Shown: one piece after another, positions 10,564 to 23,587 of the stretch
Layout of the letters: each line of letters opens with the position of its first letter
Position numbering within the stretch: position 1 is the stretch's first letter
Translations under genes and position numbers: made by a program
Assembly: GCF_000315625.1 (NCBI RefSeq)
Contig: NW_005434658.1
Coordinates: 893,504-957,503, forward strand
Reading direction: 5' to 3'
Source of the DNA: Guillardia theta CCMP2712
Taxonomy: Eukaryota; Cryptophyceae; Pyrenomonadales; Geminigeraceae
Length of the DNA: 64,000 nt
The notes under the pieces: model-generated
What the model was told of the DNA's origin: nothing
Database searches by the model: none
Seen by the model: the letters and a program-made list of their open reading frames with translations, nothing else

Positions 10564-12545
10564 ATGAAGGCGGCATTGCTCTGCCTGCCACTGATCTTCT
10601 CTCCCATCGTGGACACCCTCGCCTTCGTCCCGACGCATGTTCACCGCTCATTTTCCGTCGTTCCCTCCCCCACCAGCTGCATGCTCAGAAGCGGCATGAG
10701 ACTCGGCAAGAGAGCAGCAGCAGCGGCGAGGATGAATGCTCTGTCTAACAAGGAGCAGCTGCTGGACCGAGAGAACGCTCACTCCGTCGGGCTGCTGCAG
10801 AACCCGTTCAACGCCCAGGGCTCGAGCGGAGCCTTTCCTGGCCTCCCTGAGCATCTCAGCTTCGTCAAGAGCGTACCCGCAAGGCCAGGGACGCCTACCC
10901 TCAACCCCTGGAAGGACGGCGGGAAGTTCCCTGACGGATGTCCGGAGGATCCTTTCGCGCTGGTGAAGGAGGAGCTGTCGCCATTCTCAGACAGCATCAA
11001 AGACGTTGTTGACACAGACCACCCCATCCTCTCGGAGGCCGCGAAGCATTTCTTCGCCGAGAGGCAGGGGAAGCGCTTCAGGCCCACGATCGTTATGCTC
11101 ATGGCCAAGGCGACGGCACCCAACCCGAAGGAGCACAGGAGCGGGCCCGTGTACGAGAAGCAAGCGGAGCTCGGGCAGATCACTGAAATGATCCACGTGG
11201 CGTCTCTGATCCACGACGACGTGCTGGACGAGGCGGACACGCGACGAGGAGGGGAGTCAGTGCACAAGCTCTACTCGAACAAGGTGAGGAGCGCGAGGGG
11301 AGGGGAGGGGGAAGGGAGGGGAAGGGCTGGACATTTACAAGTGAGCAGGTTGCGGTGATCGCTGGTGACTATCTGCTTGCTCGAGCTTCTGTTGTGCTCG
11401 CTCGGTTGGAGAACACGGAAGTGACTGAGATCATGTCGACCGCTCTGGAGAGTTTGGTGCAGGTGACAAGAGGATGGAGGCTGGAGGAGGCGAGGAGAGG
11501 AGACAAGAGGAGAGGAGGAGGGGGAGTTGAGGAGTTGATCCATCGTATGTGCAGGGAGAGATCATGCAGATCAAGACCGGAGAAGATGACTTGCTAGACA
11601 TGATGACATACTTGAGGAAGAGCTACCACAAGGTAACGAAACTCTGAATCATTCTTTCTCCTCCTCCTCCTCCTCCTCCTCCTTCGTTCACCTTCCTTCC
11701 AGGAAGTGTGCTTGTTTTCATTCTACACATCCCTTCCTCTATTTTCTCTCCTCGTCTCCTGTCCCTCTGACTGGACCAACAGACTGCCTCTCTTATCTGT
11801 GACGCATGCAAGTCCTGTGCCATCCTTGCCGGGTATGAGGAAGAACAGGAGGAGAAGCAGAGGGTGGTGGTGCTGGTGCTGGTGGTGCTGGGCAGAAGAA
11901 AAAGATGGAGGAGGGGACGAGGAAGGAGGACTGAAGTTTTGATGAGGGAAAGACAAGCGACTGCCAATTCTGATGGCTGGCGTTTCAGGCATGCAGCAGA
12001 CAGCGAGGAGGCGAACGCGGCGGAGGAGTACGGATATCACCTCGGACTCTCCTATCAGATCATCGACGACGTGCTGGACTTTACAGGGGCATCGGACGTG
12101 CTGGGAAAGCCGGTAAGAGGAGGGAGCAGTGGAGGGTAAAGGGGAGATGGAAATGGGAAGAGAGGGGTGGAACATAGAGGAGAGCAGAAGAGAGCAGGGG
12201 AAAGAAGGGAGAGTGAAGGAGAGCAGGGGAGAGGAGAAGGTCAAGATGTTGATGTGTGTACAGGCCATGGCTGACGTCAGTCTCGGACTCTCTACTGCTC
12301 CCGTGCTGTACGCGGCTGAGAGCATAGCGGAGCTGAAGCCGATGATCAGGAGGAAGTTCAAGCAGGAGGGAGACGTTGAGAAGACGCTGAGGTTTGTCCT
12401 CCAGTCCGACGGCATCGAGCGCGCCAAGTCTCTCGCTCTCTTCCATGCTCAGCGGGCAGTCAACGCCATCTGTCGCCTCCCTGAGTCCGAGGAGAGGAAC
12501 GCGCTCATCTCGCTTGCTCACATGGTCCTTAGCCGCAAGTCCTAA
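10564..12545 (+). CDS. Plastid-targeted long-chain trans-prenyl diphosphate synthase (solanesyl-type)
   Basis: Six exons: 10564..11283, 11349..11462, 11555..11632, 11783..11832, 11989..12112 and 12264..12545. All introns are GT-AG and phases agree. The product has GKRFRPTIVMLMA, the first Asp-rich motif HDDVLDEAD (about residues 217-224), and the second motif QIIDDVLDF in exon 5, the Mg-diphosphate sites of trans-isoprenyl synthases. GEIMQIK and TASLICDACKS are typical of the solanesyl/decaprenyl group. The N-terminus is a signal peptide with a cleavage region LAFVP, followed by a Ser/Arg-rich transit-like stretch to about residue 60. That matches bipartite leaders of secondary plastids with Phe at +1. 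Likely role: the plastoquinone side chain. Exact chain length cannot be told from sequence. Confidence 0.88.
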
Positions 12546-12708
12546 TTTCTCCTCCTCGCATCCCCCCCCCTCTCCCTCCTCCTCCTCCTCATCCCCTACC
12601 GCAGCTCGGGCTTCATTCTTATCCCAGAGATGTACTCATTTTCCTCCTCTCTTTGCCTTCCTCTCCCTCTCCCTCCCCTCTTCGTATGCAGTAAAGGCTC
12701 GTGGCTGC

Positions 12709-15700
12709 TCACAAATAGTCGAAGATCGCCCTCATCGCCGTCCGCATGTAGACAATCGTTCTCTTCACGCTCCCCTCCACGTGCTTGGGAATGTTCACCC
12801 GCAGAGTCCTCGCGCCCGCATCCCCTCTCCTGCTCATCACCGTCACCGTGAGCTCCCCCGGCATGTCCTGCGGGATCATCATCCCCTTGAGGGTGTAGAG
12901 GTCGAAGCATGAATCCCGTATGTCGCTATCTGCAGGCGAAAATGTCATCGAGGAGGAGCAGGATGAGCGGGAGGAGGAGGAGGAGCAGGAAGAGCGGGAG
13001 GAGGAGGAGGAGGAGGAGGAGGAGGAGGAGGAGCACAAGGAGGAGCAAGAGGAGGAGCACAAGGAGCACAAGGAGGAGGTAAATGCTACTAATCCGAGAA
13101 GGCAAGAGGAGGGGAGGGGAGGGGAGGGGAAGATGGAAGGGGAGGATGGGAATCGAGGTGGGGAGAGGTCAACAAGAGGGTGGAGGAGCAATTACCAGCC
13201 GTGAGCTTCCCGAGCAGGATGGCGCAGCACTCGCAAGTCCGCATCAGCATCTTCCTCCTGTGCTCGAGCGCGAAGAACTGAGCATGAAACTCTCCGCCCT
13301 CCTCCTTCATCTTCGGCCCGTGGACTTCACACTGGGACTCCAGCTGAATGATGAACTGAAGGAAAGAAACAGAGCACTCGGTCGCCAGCGTCAGAGTTCC
13401 CAGGGAGCATCGCAGGGGAGACGAGGAGGAGGAGACGGCGGCGAAGGAGGAGGAGGAGCTGTAACAGTTCACGTCCCCCTCCTTGGAGCGAAACCTCTGC
13501 GCGGTCCTGTCGACGAAGGGGCTGATCTTGTCGCCAAAGCAGCACATGATGCGCAGGCAGTTGTGAATGAGGAGAAAGAGAGTGTCTACCAGCTTCTGAT
13601 CGAATAGGCATCGCTGCCTTGAGTACTGCAAGCCAGTCAGCCTCTTCTTCCTCCTCTTCCTCATCCTCTCCCCACCTTGAGCAGCGCCTGCTGCCTCGGG
13701 ATCTCGGTCTCTTCTTTCTTCCCCGTGTGAAGGAACTGGAGGAGGAGGACGGTGTCGCGGATCTGCTCGTCGAGGACGGTCTTTGACTGCAAGCTCGGCT
13801 CCTCCCACACCTGCCCGTCTCGGCTCTTGTTCGTCTCCATGCGCGCTTGCGCCTGCTCCTCGTGGGAGACGGGGCGGAACCGCTACGGCAGAACGTCAGG
13901 GTCACTTGCTGGGCATCAGCTGGGCTGACCTGATTAAACTTGCTCGTGTCGTCTCGCCAGAGCTTGAGGCAGTCGGAGAGGTTGGCGACCACCTCCGGGA
14001 TCAGCTCGAGCAGCAGCTGCGTCAGCTTCGGCACTTGTGACGACCACAAGGTACACTTGCTGGCCAGTCGCAGGAGGATCGCGGTCCACTGGCAGAAGAA
14101 GTCAGCGTGCGGGGGAGACGAGAACAGGTTCCTACCAGCTTCGCTTCCTCAAGGAGGGCGAGGGAAGGAAGTTTGCCGACCTCCACGTCCTGCATCTCCT
14201 GCTGCATCGTAGACGTCCCGTGCAGGATCCCACCGCCGTTCATGGCCGCCGCGTCGTTCCCGCTGCTCCTGCTCTCCCTGTGAGCCCTCACGTCTCGCCG
14301 GAGGTCAAGCGCGAGCGTTAGGACGCGTGTGAGTCGCTCCTGGTAGTTGACGACAAACGCGATCAGCTCGTGCAGAAAGTCTTCGCGGGTTTTCAGCTTA
14401 AGGCTCAGCAGCAGCACAGCTTGAAGCGACTGGCACCAGACCTGATGCCAGATGTTCCTTCCCCGCGAGTTTCCGCTGCCCACGTAGAACCGAAGCTGCT
14501 CCGCGTCCCACCGGACGATCTTGGTGTGCAGCGGAGACTCGCGGAGGGCGAGCATGAAGGAGAATTTGGCCAGCAGCTGGGCCCCCTGCAGGTTCTGCGC
14601 GACTTCAGTGATAACCTCGAGGGCTGCGAGCGCGTCTAGAGCTGCGTCCTTGCTGGACATCAGGTCGGATCCTTCCATGGCCATGCGACCGCCGCTGCTG
14701 CCCTGCAGCGAAACTCCTGAGATCCAGGAAAAGAGCCCGGGGGTCTGCGTCCAAAAGGCCTGCGTAGGAATGAACGACAAATGAGTAGAGAGGAGTGAGA
14801 CGGAGGAACTTGCTGTAAGGGAGGGGGGAGGGAGGGGAGGGGAGGAACTTGAAGCAAAGGAAGGAGGCAGGAGAGGGAGGGAGAGAGGGAGGGAGGGAGG
14901 GAGGGAGGGAGGGAGGGTTGCTCACCTGACCAAGCATGGACTGCCAGTGAACAGGGTCTGACCATTTGCACAGGCGGATAATGACAGCGAGGAGCGTGCA
15001 GGACTTGCGAGCCACAGGGCCCGACAAGTCGCCACTCTGAAGCTTCTCGCACACGATGGAGCTCAGGCGGACCAGGACGAGGTCGTAAAGCAGCGCCACT
15101 TCACCTGCGACACCTCGTTCAGCTGTTGCCCAGCAGAGCAGGACGACACTCACCCGCAGTCTCCTCGTCGGACTTCCTTGACTTGTCATCGTTGGACGTG
15201 GCGAGCGTGACCGAGTCAAGAGTGATCATGTCCTGGACGTGGATGAGGAGCCGCAGGCTGGCGTCGACCAGCACGTCGTAAAGGAGCGACCTCTGCTCGT
15301 TGCTCTCGATCTGCTCTGCTACCGTCCCAACAAATTCCGCCTTCCCCTTGCACTCCATCCAGAGAGCGTCGGTCACCTTGGACAGCAGGTTGACTGCTGG
15401 CAGGTGACTAGCTGCCTTCACCATGTTCTTCTGAGGGTGCAGCGGCCACCCGCAGTGGATGATGACTGACAATGTCCTGCCAATCTCCGTCTTCACCTCG
15501 AGGTCGCCGCTCAGACCTCTCATGTGGTTCAGCATGACCAGGCGGTTGCAGAGCGCTGAGAGGAGGCGAGTCAGCATCAGCCCGTCGTGATCGTTGAGAG
15601 TGTGGAGAAGGTCGCTCGGGCAGCGGCAGGCAGCGGCCTGCAGGAACTTGCAATAGGAGATGGTCAAAAGACACTTGAGGTCATGCACAGCCTGGTCTTG

Positions 15701-18700
15701 GTTCAACCCGCAGGCAACCTTCTCCAGCTGCCCACTAGAGACGTCACGGGCGTGTTTGGTGTCGAAGTACCAGTCTTCTGAGAAGTCGAACATGGCTTGA
15801 AGTTTCTGCTCGACCCTGTCGCTGTGCGTCAGGCTCTCTCGGCTGCCCCGGAGGTTCATCGAGACTCGCTGCATGCCGTGGAGCAGAACTTCGTTCTTGA
15901 GCGAGCAAGCGTCGTAGTCGAACTGACTCCTCCTGGGGTTTTCGGCCATGATCTCCAGGCTCTGGGGCGGGTTGTGGTAGGAGGAGATGTTAGACAGCTC
16001 GAAGACCGCTCTCCTTGCGATCGTCTGCACCAGCTTCTTCCTCTCCTCGTCGGCTGACTTGGCGAAGGAAGAGTCGACATGGTGATCCTCCACATGCATC
16101 GCGCAGATTGAGACGGCGAGAGCTTCGATGTGACTTCTCCTGCAAATGCTCTCGATCGCATCGGCGACACACAGCGGCTGCCACAGAGAACTTTCCATTA
16201 GGTCGGCCGGTCGCCGCCACAGGCGCTCGATGGGCTCTACTCGGGTCCCAGCAAGAGAGCTCAGCATCGACTCGTAGAGGTACTTGAAGAGGATGTAAGG
16301 GAGAGGGACAGGGTTCCAGAATTTCTTCATCTTCCCCTCGCTGTTCTTCGCAGGGTGTCCGTCCATATCCACGAACTCCAGTTTGAACTTGAGCCTGTTC
16401 CACATGCTGGACAGAGCGCTGTCGATGCACTCGCTCATGTCGTATCCCTTCCCTTCGATCTCTTGGATGCAGACGTCCACCACCCGCAGCTCCAGCCGGA
16501 TGCGGTCGACGTTGTCAGTGCCCACGTCGGGATCAAGGAAGTATCGGAGGCTAGAGAACATCTGTCGGGCAGTGTCTCCATGTACGCATGCCTCTTCTCG
16601 AAGAATCGTCGTTAGCACAGACGCGTCAGTGAGGAACTCGATAAGAGGGTTGCCTTCCTTGGAGGAACAGTCTAAGATGGGAAGAGGAGCTCGCTTCAGA
16701 GCTTTGGGCATCTTCACCCTCACCACCTGCCCCTCCGTCCGATCGTCCACGTAGTCAACCTTGAGTTCGGTCAGCAGGGAGTCGTTGCCGCCCTGGATGA
16801 GCCTCACGAGCGTCTCCCAGAAGCTCGCCTCCTGCTCCCGCTGCGACTTCTCATCCCCCTTCAAGGATCCGAGCACCTTGTCGCTGCTCTGCGGGGATAG
16901 AGTGATCTTCTTGGCCTGTTCGTCGGGGGTGCCATTGAGCTTGGAGCCGGATCTTACCTCTTGAATGAAAGGATCCTCGGGGGCGGCAAACACCTGGTAG
17001 CAACGCCTGGAGCCATCCTTCACGTGCAGCCTCACCTTGTAGCTCCTCCTCTGCCCTGTCTTGTTGTAAATCTCCGTGTGATAGGGCGAGCTCAGCCCCC
17101 AGATCAGGCAATCTGGATCAGAGAAGCCCTGCACTATCCCAGCTCGCTCCTCAGGCGCACATGTCCAGATGGTCTGGATCAGCATGAGGCTGTGCTCGAG
17201 GACTTTGAGTCTGTTCAGTTCCTGCTCGCTGATCGCAGACCCCCCCGAGAACGCGATGTCGGGATGCAGAAATGCCTTGATGATCCGCCTCAGCTGAAGC
17301 TGCTTGGACAGCAGGTAGTGGCTGGAAGTGTCAGGCATCTCAACCTTCGAGTCCCAGGACCTGCTGAGTGTCGCCTTGCGCGTCAGGCCCTCATAGGCGT
17401 TGATGACAAGGGGAGGCTGCATGTAGCCCTTTCCGCTGCGAATCTCGACGATCCAGCCGTTGTAATAACCATCGACCTGTTTTGCAGTCTCGTCTAGCGT
17501 GATTGACCTCTCGCTCACGTCCTTGACGCATCCCGCAAGCGACGAGAGCTCGTTGGCTGGCTTCAAGGACTCGCTGTCGGAGTCAAACAGCCAGTCGGCA
17601 AGTCCAGGTTGGAGGCGAGAGCCTCCGAGAGGAACGCGAGGATCGAGACCCTCGTGTCGACGGGCTCGTCATGGCAGGTCGCAATGTCAATGAGCTCCCG
17701 CCTGGTGTGCGCATTCTTAGGAGGCGTCAGCCGATACTGACTAGTCCCATCAGGTTTTTCGACGTCCTGCTTCCACGGTTTTGACAAGGTTGCCTTACGT
17801 GACTTTCCATCATACGTCGCAATCCGTCGGGCACTCTGCATCTTTCCCTTGCCGTTGACGATTTCAATGGTCCAGCCATTGTAGAAGCAGTCAGCGTCGT
17901 TGGCATCCGACTGCAACGTCAGCGAGTCGTCTGTGACCTGCCCGACTTTCCCCGTCTCAACTCCGTGAGCGACGGCATCGTTCTCCAGGGCCTGCTTGTG
18001 CTCTTCTTCTCTCTTCTCCCAACTTTGCCTGATCGTGTGAGGCCGCAGGTCGAGCCTACAGACCAGCGAGAGAACTCGCGAGGCAGCCTGTGGCAACTTG
18101 GGCGATAGGTGCTGAGACTGCAAGAGCGTAGGGAGGCCAATGGGAGGAGAGGAGTGGAGCATTGACTGAACCATAGGAGCCGCAAGGTACAGGCAGGCAA
18201 ACTCCACATTCCGATCGTTGCAAGACACCTGCTGGTCCGAGCGGCACAGGATGATACGCTCTAAGATGGACAGGATGGAGCATGCGACTGCGTCTAGACC
18301 CCGGTTGTAGGTCTTCCAGGCTGTGCCGGCCGGGTTGTAGAGCGAGTCGACAAGTTTCAGCAAGTTGGTACAAGGGCCTGAGTCCCTCTCAAGCCACCGA
18401 AACACCGAGATGTGAAGATCCGGTCGGTCTTGAATCCCTGCGCAGCCAATGAAGCCACTCTGAAGCATGTGGGGGAAGCGCTCCCGAAGAAAGCTCTCGG
18501 CACGAAGCTGAGACAGAAGCAGTACTTCCTCACCGAAGATGGCGTGAATGACCTTGAGGATACGGGCGACCCAAGGCAGCGTGTCCTTGCTCCTGTGGTA
18601 GTTGAAAATCTGGCACAGAAAGTCAGCAAGGCAAGACAGGAGGATCACGCTCTACCATGAAAGACTGCTCTTCATAAGAGGTAAAGTTTCGCTCGAGGGC

Positions 18701-21578
18701 TTCTTCTAGCGTGCTCACACCGTACAAACGACTGACATTTGGGAGAATGATCTCAACACAAAGGCGAACCAACGGCAATACACTGTGATAGGCAACTGAC
18801 CCCTGCTTCGCACACACAGGGTAGGGGGTAAACCAACCCCAGGTCGACTGCGAGTCGTCAGATCTGATAGTCCATTCACATCTCTCCTGCCTCTCCGGGC
18901 GAGACCAAGTATCTTCGATTTTTGCCAACACCACACAAGCATTCGTCGTCAAACCCTCAGTCATGGCCACCTCAAGCACGCTCGTGTCTCCCCCTGCGTT
19001 CTCAAGCTCCTGGTTCCTAAGGCCCGTCCCCGAGAAATACATCTTGCTAGCCCAGTAGACTCTCTCTGTCAACGCAGCCACTGCGAAGGAGATCGGGCTT
19101 CTGTTTACCACCATTCGGTTCTCAAGCTCCCAGTGCAGGATCTGAGCAAGCAGTCGTTGAAACCCTCCCTGGCTGTCGCTACGCTGAGAAGAGCTCCATT
19201 GCTGCTGCCTTTCGTACAGCTCCTGACCTGAACCACTCCATCCCCCGATGTCCTCTAGCAGCGCAACGGCTTCATCGTGCGACCCCGAGAGCTCGGCATG
19301 GTGCACGTACCATCCTATCGACTTGAGGGTGTTGACAAGGACGTCGCGCCAACCCTGTCGGGCCAGCTCCTCTTGTGAGCTGATCAAATCTTTGGAGATG
19401 AGGAGTTGCTGGGCAGACACGTACGAGACGGCACTGAGAGTCCGTGAGAGACGATTGGAGAGGTTGATCTCGATCTCCCGTATGACGACGCAGCTCTCGA
19501 CGTACTCCCAGCAGAAGGCCAGCCTTCTTGATATCTCGACGAGAAATCTGGGTGCTGCAACCCTGCTGGATGGGTGAAAAGAGAGGTTTTGCAGCTGAGT
19601 ATCGATGCTTTCGCAACGGTTACAGAACTGTTCGATCGAAGTGAGGAGGACCTCGTTGAGGAAGTCGCTGCGATGTGTGGGGAGGGGGATACCGTCAACG
19701 CCGGCTATCCACCGATGAAGAGCGAAAGCCATGTTGAGGGTGGTCACATACTGCGGGGCGTCTGCATGATACCCGAGGAATCCGGCGGGGTTGGAGAAGT
19801 TGTTCTCTTTTCTGAAACGGCTGTCTTGACATGCGGAAGCTTCTTGAATGATGAGCAGCAAGCTTCGCCACCGGGCCGACGTCGATATCTTGTTAGTTTC
19901 TCCTCCAAGTGCATCCAACGAACTTCCAAGATATTCGCTTAGCAGATATTCGTTCCATCCGCCGAGCACGGAGCACAGAGCCTCGTCGACAGCTCCCAGG
20001 ATGAGATCCTTTACCTGTGGCGAGCTTTGAGGTTCGCCAAGGAAGCGATCATAGAAAGACGAGCAGCGGGCCTTCAGGTATTTGATGCCGTTAAATATGG
20101 CAGGAATGGCTTCAATCAATGATTCCCTGTAAAACTTGTTGTACGATTCCTCCCAATCACTCTCCCATGACTTGTCATCAACACTGTCCGAGAACTTCTC
20201 GTTCCCAGCAAGCAGCCAGGTTGTTTCGACTGTAGAGGAGATGCACTCAAAGCCTTGCATCATGAATTTGGTGTACAGCTCCAGGATATCAGACATTTGA
20301 GGATCATTTGAGAAGATGTCACCAGTCAAGCAGCAGTCATTGCCAACTTTACAGTTTTCAACCTTCCAGTTTCCACCCGATGGATCAAATCCCTTGCGAA
20401 CCAAGGACTCGACGGCCATTGCACATGTTTGTGAACATTGAAAGGTCGGCGAATTTCTATCTGAAATCGAGTCTGTCGCGCTGACAAACTCGACGATATT
20501 CAAGCAGTGACACAAGAAGAAGGAAATCAGGACTTCAGCTGGAAGCGGAGAACTCTTCCCGCACCACTTCGACTCAGCTCCCTTTATCCCAAGTGCTGGT
20601 AAGTCAAAGCTTTGACCCACGGCAGAGGAAAATCGAATCTAAGAAGCAGGAAAGTACGTCAGGGGAACGAGTTGAAATGGGAAAAACTTACATCCAATGT
20701 GCACAGTAAAGAAAATTTGATAGAATCGTAAAGCTTCGACCTGAGACTATCAAGAAGGATTGGGTCCTCTTCACCGAAAGTGCAGAGCGATTGCAGATAA
20801 ATCTTTGACAACAAACCATTCTGTGAAGTTCCTGCCGATGCAGAGGAGATCGCGAAGAATTTCTTGTACATGAAAGGGAAGTAGCCGAGTTCTTCGTGCC
20901 AGTGCTCCATGTTTTTTGACTTGCTGACACTTTTCGGGCAATGTTCATCGTTCAACCAATCGCTGATTCGCCATGAAGCCCGCGAAATGCCTGCCAACAA
21001 AATGAACAATTGCGTTTGAACCTGAAGGCACTCAATCTGCACTATCCCAGCATGCAGCGAGCTCTTGTCCCTCGATCGCCTCAGGTCACAGCCCAAGCCC
21101 GTTGTGTTAAGCAAGAGGACATCGTCGGACATGGCCCTCGACATTCGGACATAGCTGGAAGCATCTTCATCGCTGATCTCCCTAGTTTGAATAGACGCTG
21201 TCACTGCCTCTAAGCATGACAACAATCGGTCCAGCAGGCCTGCTGAACCATCGTTCTGAACAAGGAGATGATCTCTCAGCCTTTCCCAGTACTCGAATGA
21301 CCTGTCCTCTTCTGAGCTCGGACTCTTTGAGTGCAGCACATTGGACACGAGGGCTTGTAGGTAATACAAAACCTGCCTTGGAGTTCGAAAGTTTGACTTG
21401 ATTTTGTTGCTTCTGCAGAACTGAAACAGAAGGGAATGCAAAGACTCAATGGCCTTGTGATAAGTCTGTTGCCCTGACCCTCCTGTGCTTGCAGGTACTG
21501 AGGCTAAAAACAAATCAATGACTTCTTTGCCCGATGAAAATTATCCATACCTTGACTTTGGAATCCGAACGTGGCCAT
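12709..21578 (-). CDS. Very large alpha-solenoid protein, probable Nup188/Nup205-family nucleoporin
   Basis: Ten exons fit together: 21551..21578, 20692..21503, 18656..20638, 15154..18609, 14926..15104, 14136..14759, 13930..14088, 13676..13882, 13196..13625 and 12709..12929. Introns are mostly 46-53 nt (one of 166 nt holds a GGGA repeat). The product is about 2,700 residues and almost entirely predicted helical. The C-terminal third contains WHQVWCQSLQAVLLLSLKLK, then NYQERLTRVL and LALLEEAKLV, and WSSQVPKLTQLLLELIPEVV, which resembles the conserved C-terminal part of inner-ring nucleoporins Nup188/Nup205. That is recalled similarity, not a search result. Two beta-type modules with YNGW-x-IEI-x-x-GKG cores lie at about 17350-17480 and 17760-17890; Nup188 carries an inserted SH3-like domain, which these may represent. 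The frame breaks once near 17605. Longer than usual for the family (1,700-2,000). Confidence 0.55.
17596..17616 (-). other. Apparent one-base frameshift in the solenoid gene
   Basis: On the minus strand the frame reading SEALASNLDL runs on into a stop, while the frame reading DWLFDSDSESLKPAN takes over at the same place. The exon 15154..18609 is 3,456 nt but needs to be 1 modulo 3 to join its neighbours in phase, so one base appears to be missing. No GT-AG intron of plausible size resolves it. An assembly error is the simplest explanation. Confidence 0.6.
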
Positions 21579-21849
21579 TGCTTTCGTTCAAAACCAAATG
21601 TGCAAATAGCACAGGAGGTCAATCAAGACTTCTAATGGAATATCCTGAGTTAAAATCACTGAGAAGCATGAACGAAAAGCATAAAATAGTTCGCAGGGCT
21701 AGACTCATATCCCTGCTTCAAATTTGCAAACATAGACGGGATAGAAGGAAGTAGATGAAGGAGATAGCAAGGAGCACGGCAAGTTCAAGCCATGGACAAG
21801 AGGCAGCGAGATCAGCCATTGAGTATGAGCAAGACTAGGATAAGCCACA

Positions 21850-21850
<1 letters not shown>

Positions 21851-21898
<48 letters not shown>

Positions 21899-21899
21899 G
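21851..21899. repeat. GAGCAG hexanucleotide tandem repeat
   Basis: About eight copies of a six-base unit, intergenic, upstream of the solenoid gene. It reads as Gly-Ala in one frame, but no gene context supports translation. Confidence 0.8.
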
Positions 21900-22015
21900 G
21901 CAGAAGGAGCACCAGGTTCAGGAGGAGTACATTATTTGAAACGAAGAGGAAGGGAGGAGAAGGAGGAAGGTGATGACGATGATGATAAGGAGAGGATAAT
22001 GATGATGCTGATGCT

Positions 22016-22836
<821 letters not shown>

Positions 22837-23587
22837 TGCAGCTTCACTTCACCTCGCAGTTGAATCCTTTGGCGCCAACACGCGCATTTCCTCTTTACCG
22901 TTACATAAAATAACGTATCTTTCACGGTTACATACCGTTGCAGAACTTCCGGAACGGTACGGTACGGTACGGTACCGTAGTGACTCATCAGACGGTCGCC
23001 GGCCGGGCCCCGGGGCCGCGCCGAGGGTCCAGTAGTACTACTAGTGCGGGGCCAGCCCGTTGGTAGGCACAAGTTCAATGATCATATTGGTTCTCTCTGT
23101 CTTTTCTCTTCTCGCCGTTTGGCCAGTGTGACAGTGTCAGGGTGTCAGGGTCAAGTGATTTGAGTGCCGGGCCCCGGGCCCGACCGACTTCGCTTAGTTT
23201 TCCACTTCAAACGCATTTCTTTATCCATTTTGTTCCTCTAGGACCGAAGGGGGTACGAGCTACTAGAACAGGGTCCTAGTAGCACTTGAGATGACTTGAG
23301 GAAGAGGTCAAAGGGTAGAGGAGGTGAGCTTGGCTGGATGGAGGCAGCAGGCGGGGGAGGAAAGAGGGAAGAGGAGGACGGGAGGAGAGGGAGGAGGAGG
23401 CGAGAGAAGGGACGAGAAGGCAGGAATATGAATGCTGTGAGCGGGAGGAGGGAAAGCCTGGGAGCAGATGAATAAGGGAGTAGACAGAGAAAGGGGGAGG
23501 AAGAACTGACCGTTTTGCTTGCAGTCTTTCGTCTATGAGCGAGGGCCGCTGCTCCTCTTTCCCTCCTTTCTGAGCTTCTATATTGCA
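22837..23587. other. Intergenic region with palindromic repeat block
   Basis: From about 22920 to 23200 there is a run of GGTAC repeats (around 22955-22977), then GCCGGCCGGGCCCCGGGGCC and a second GGGCCCCGGGCCCG block. From 23280 to 23510 the sequence is purine-rich. It should contain the promoter of the membrane-protein gene starting at 23588. No coding feature recognised. Confidence 0.45.
22920..23200. repeat. GC-rich palindromic intergenic repeat (second block)
   Basis: Contains dense self-complementary GGCC, CCGG and GGTACC motifs. Similar in character to the blocks at about 3051-3190 and 63400-63620. Possibly a fold-back or MITE-like remnant, but no defined ends were found. Confidence 0.35.
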
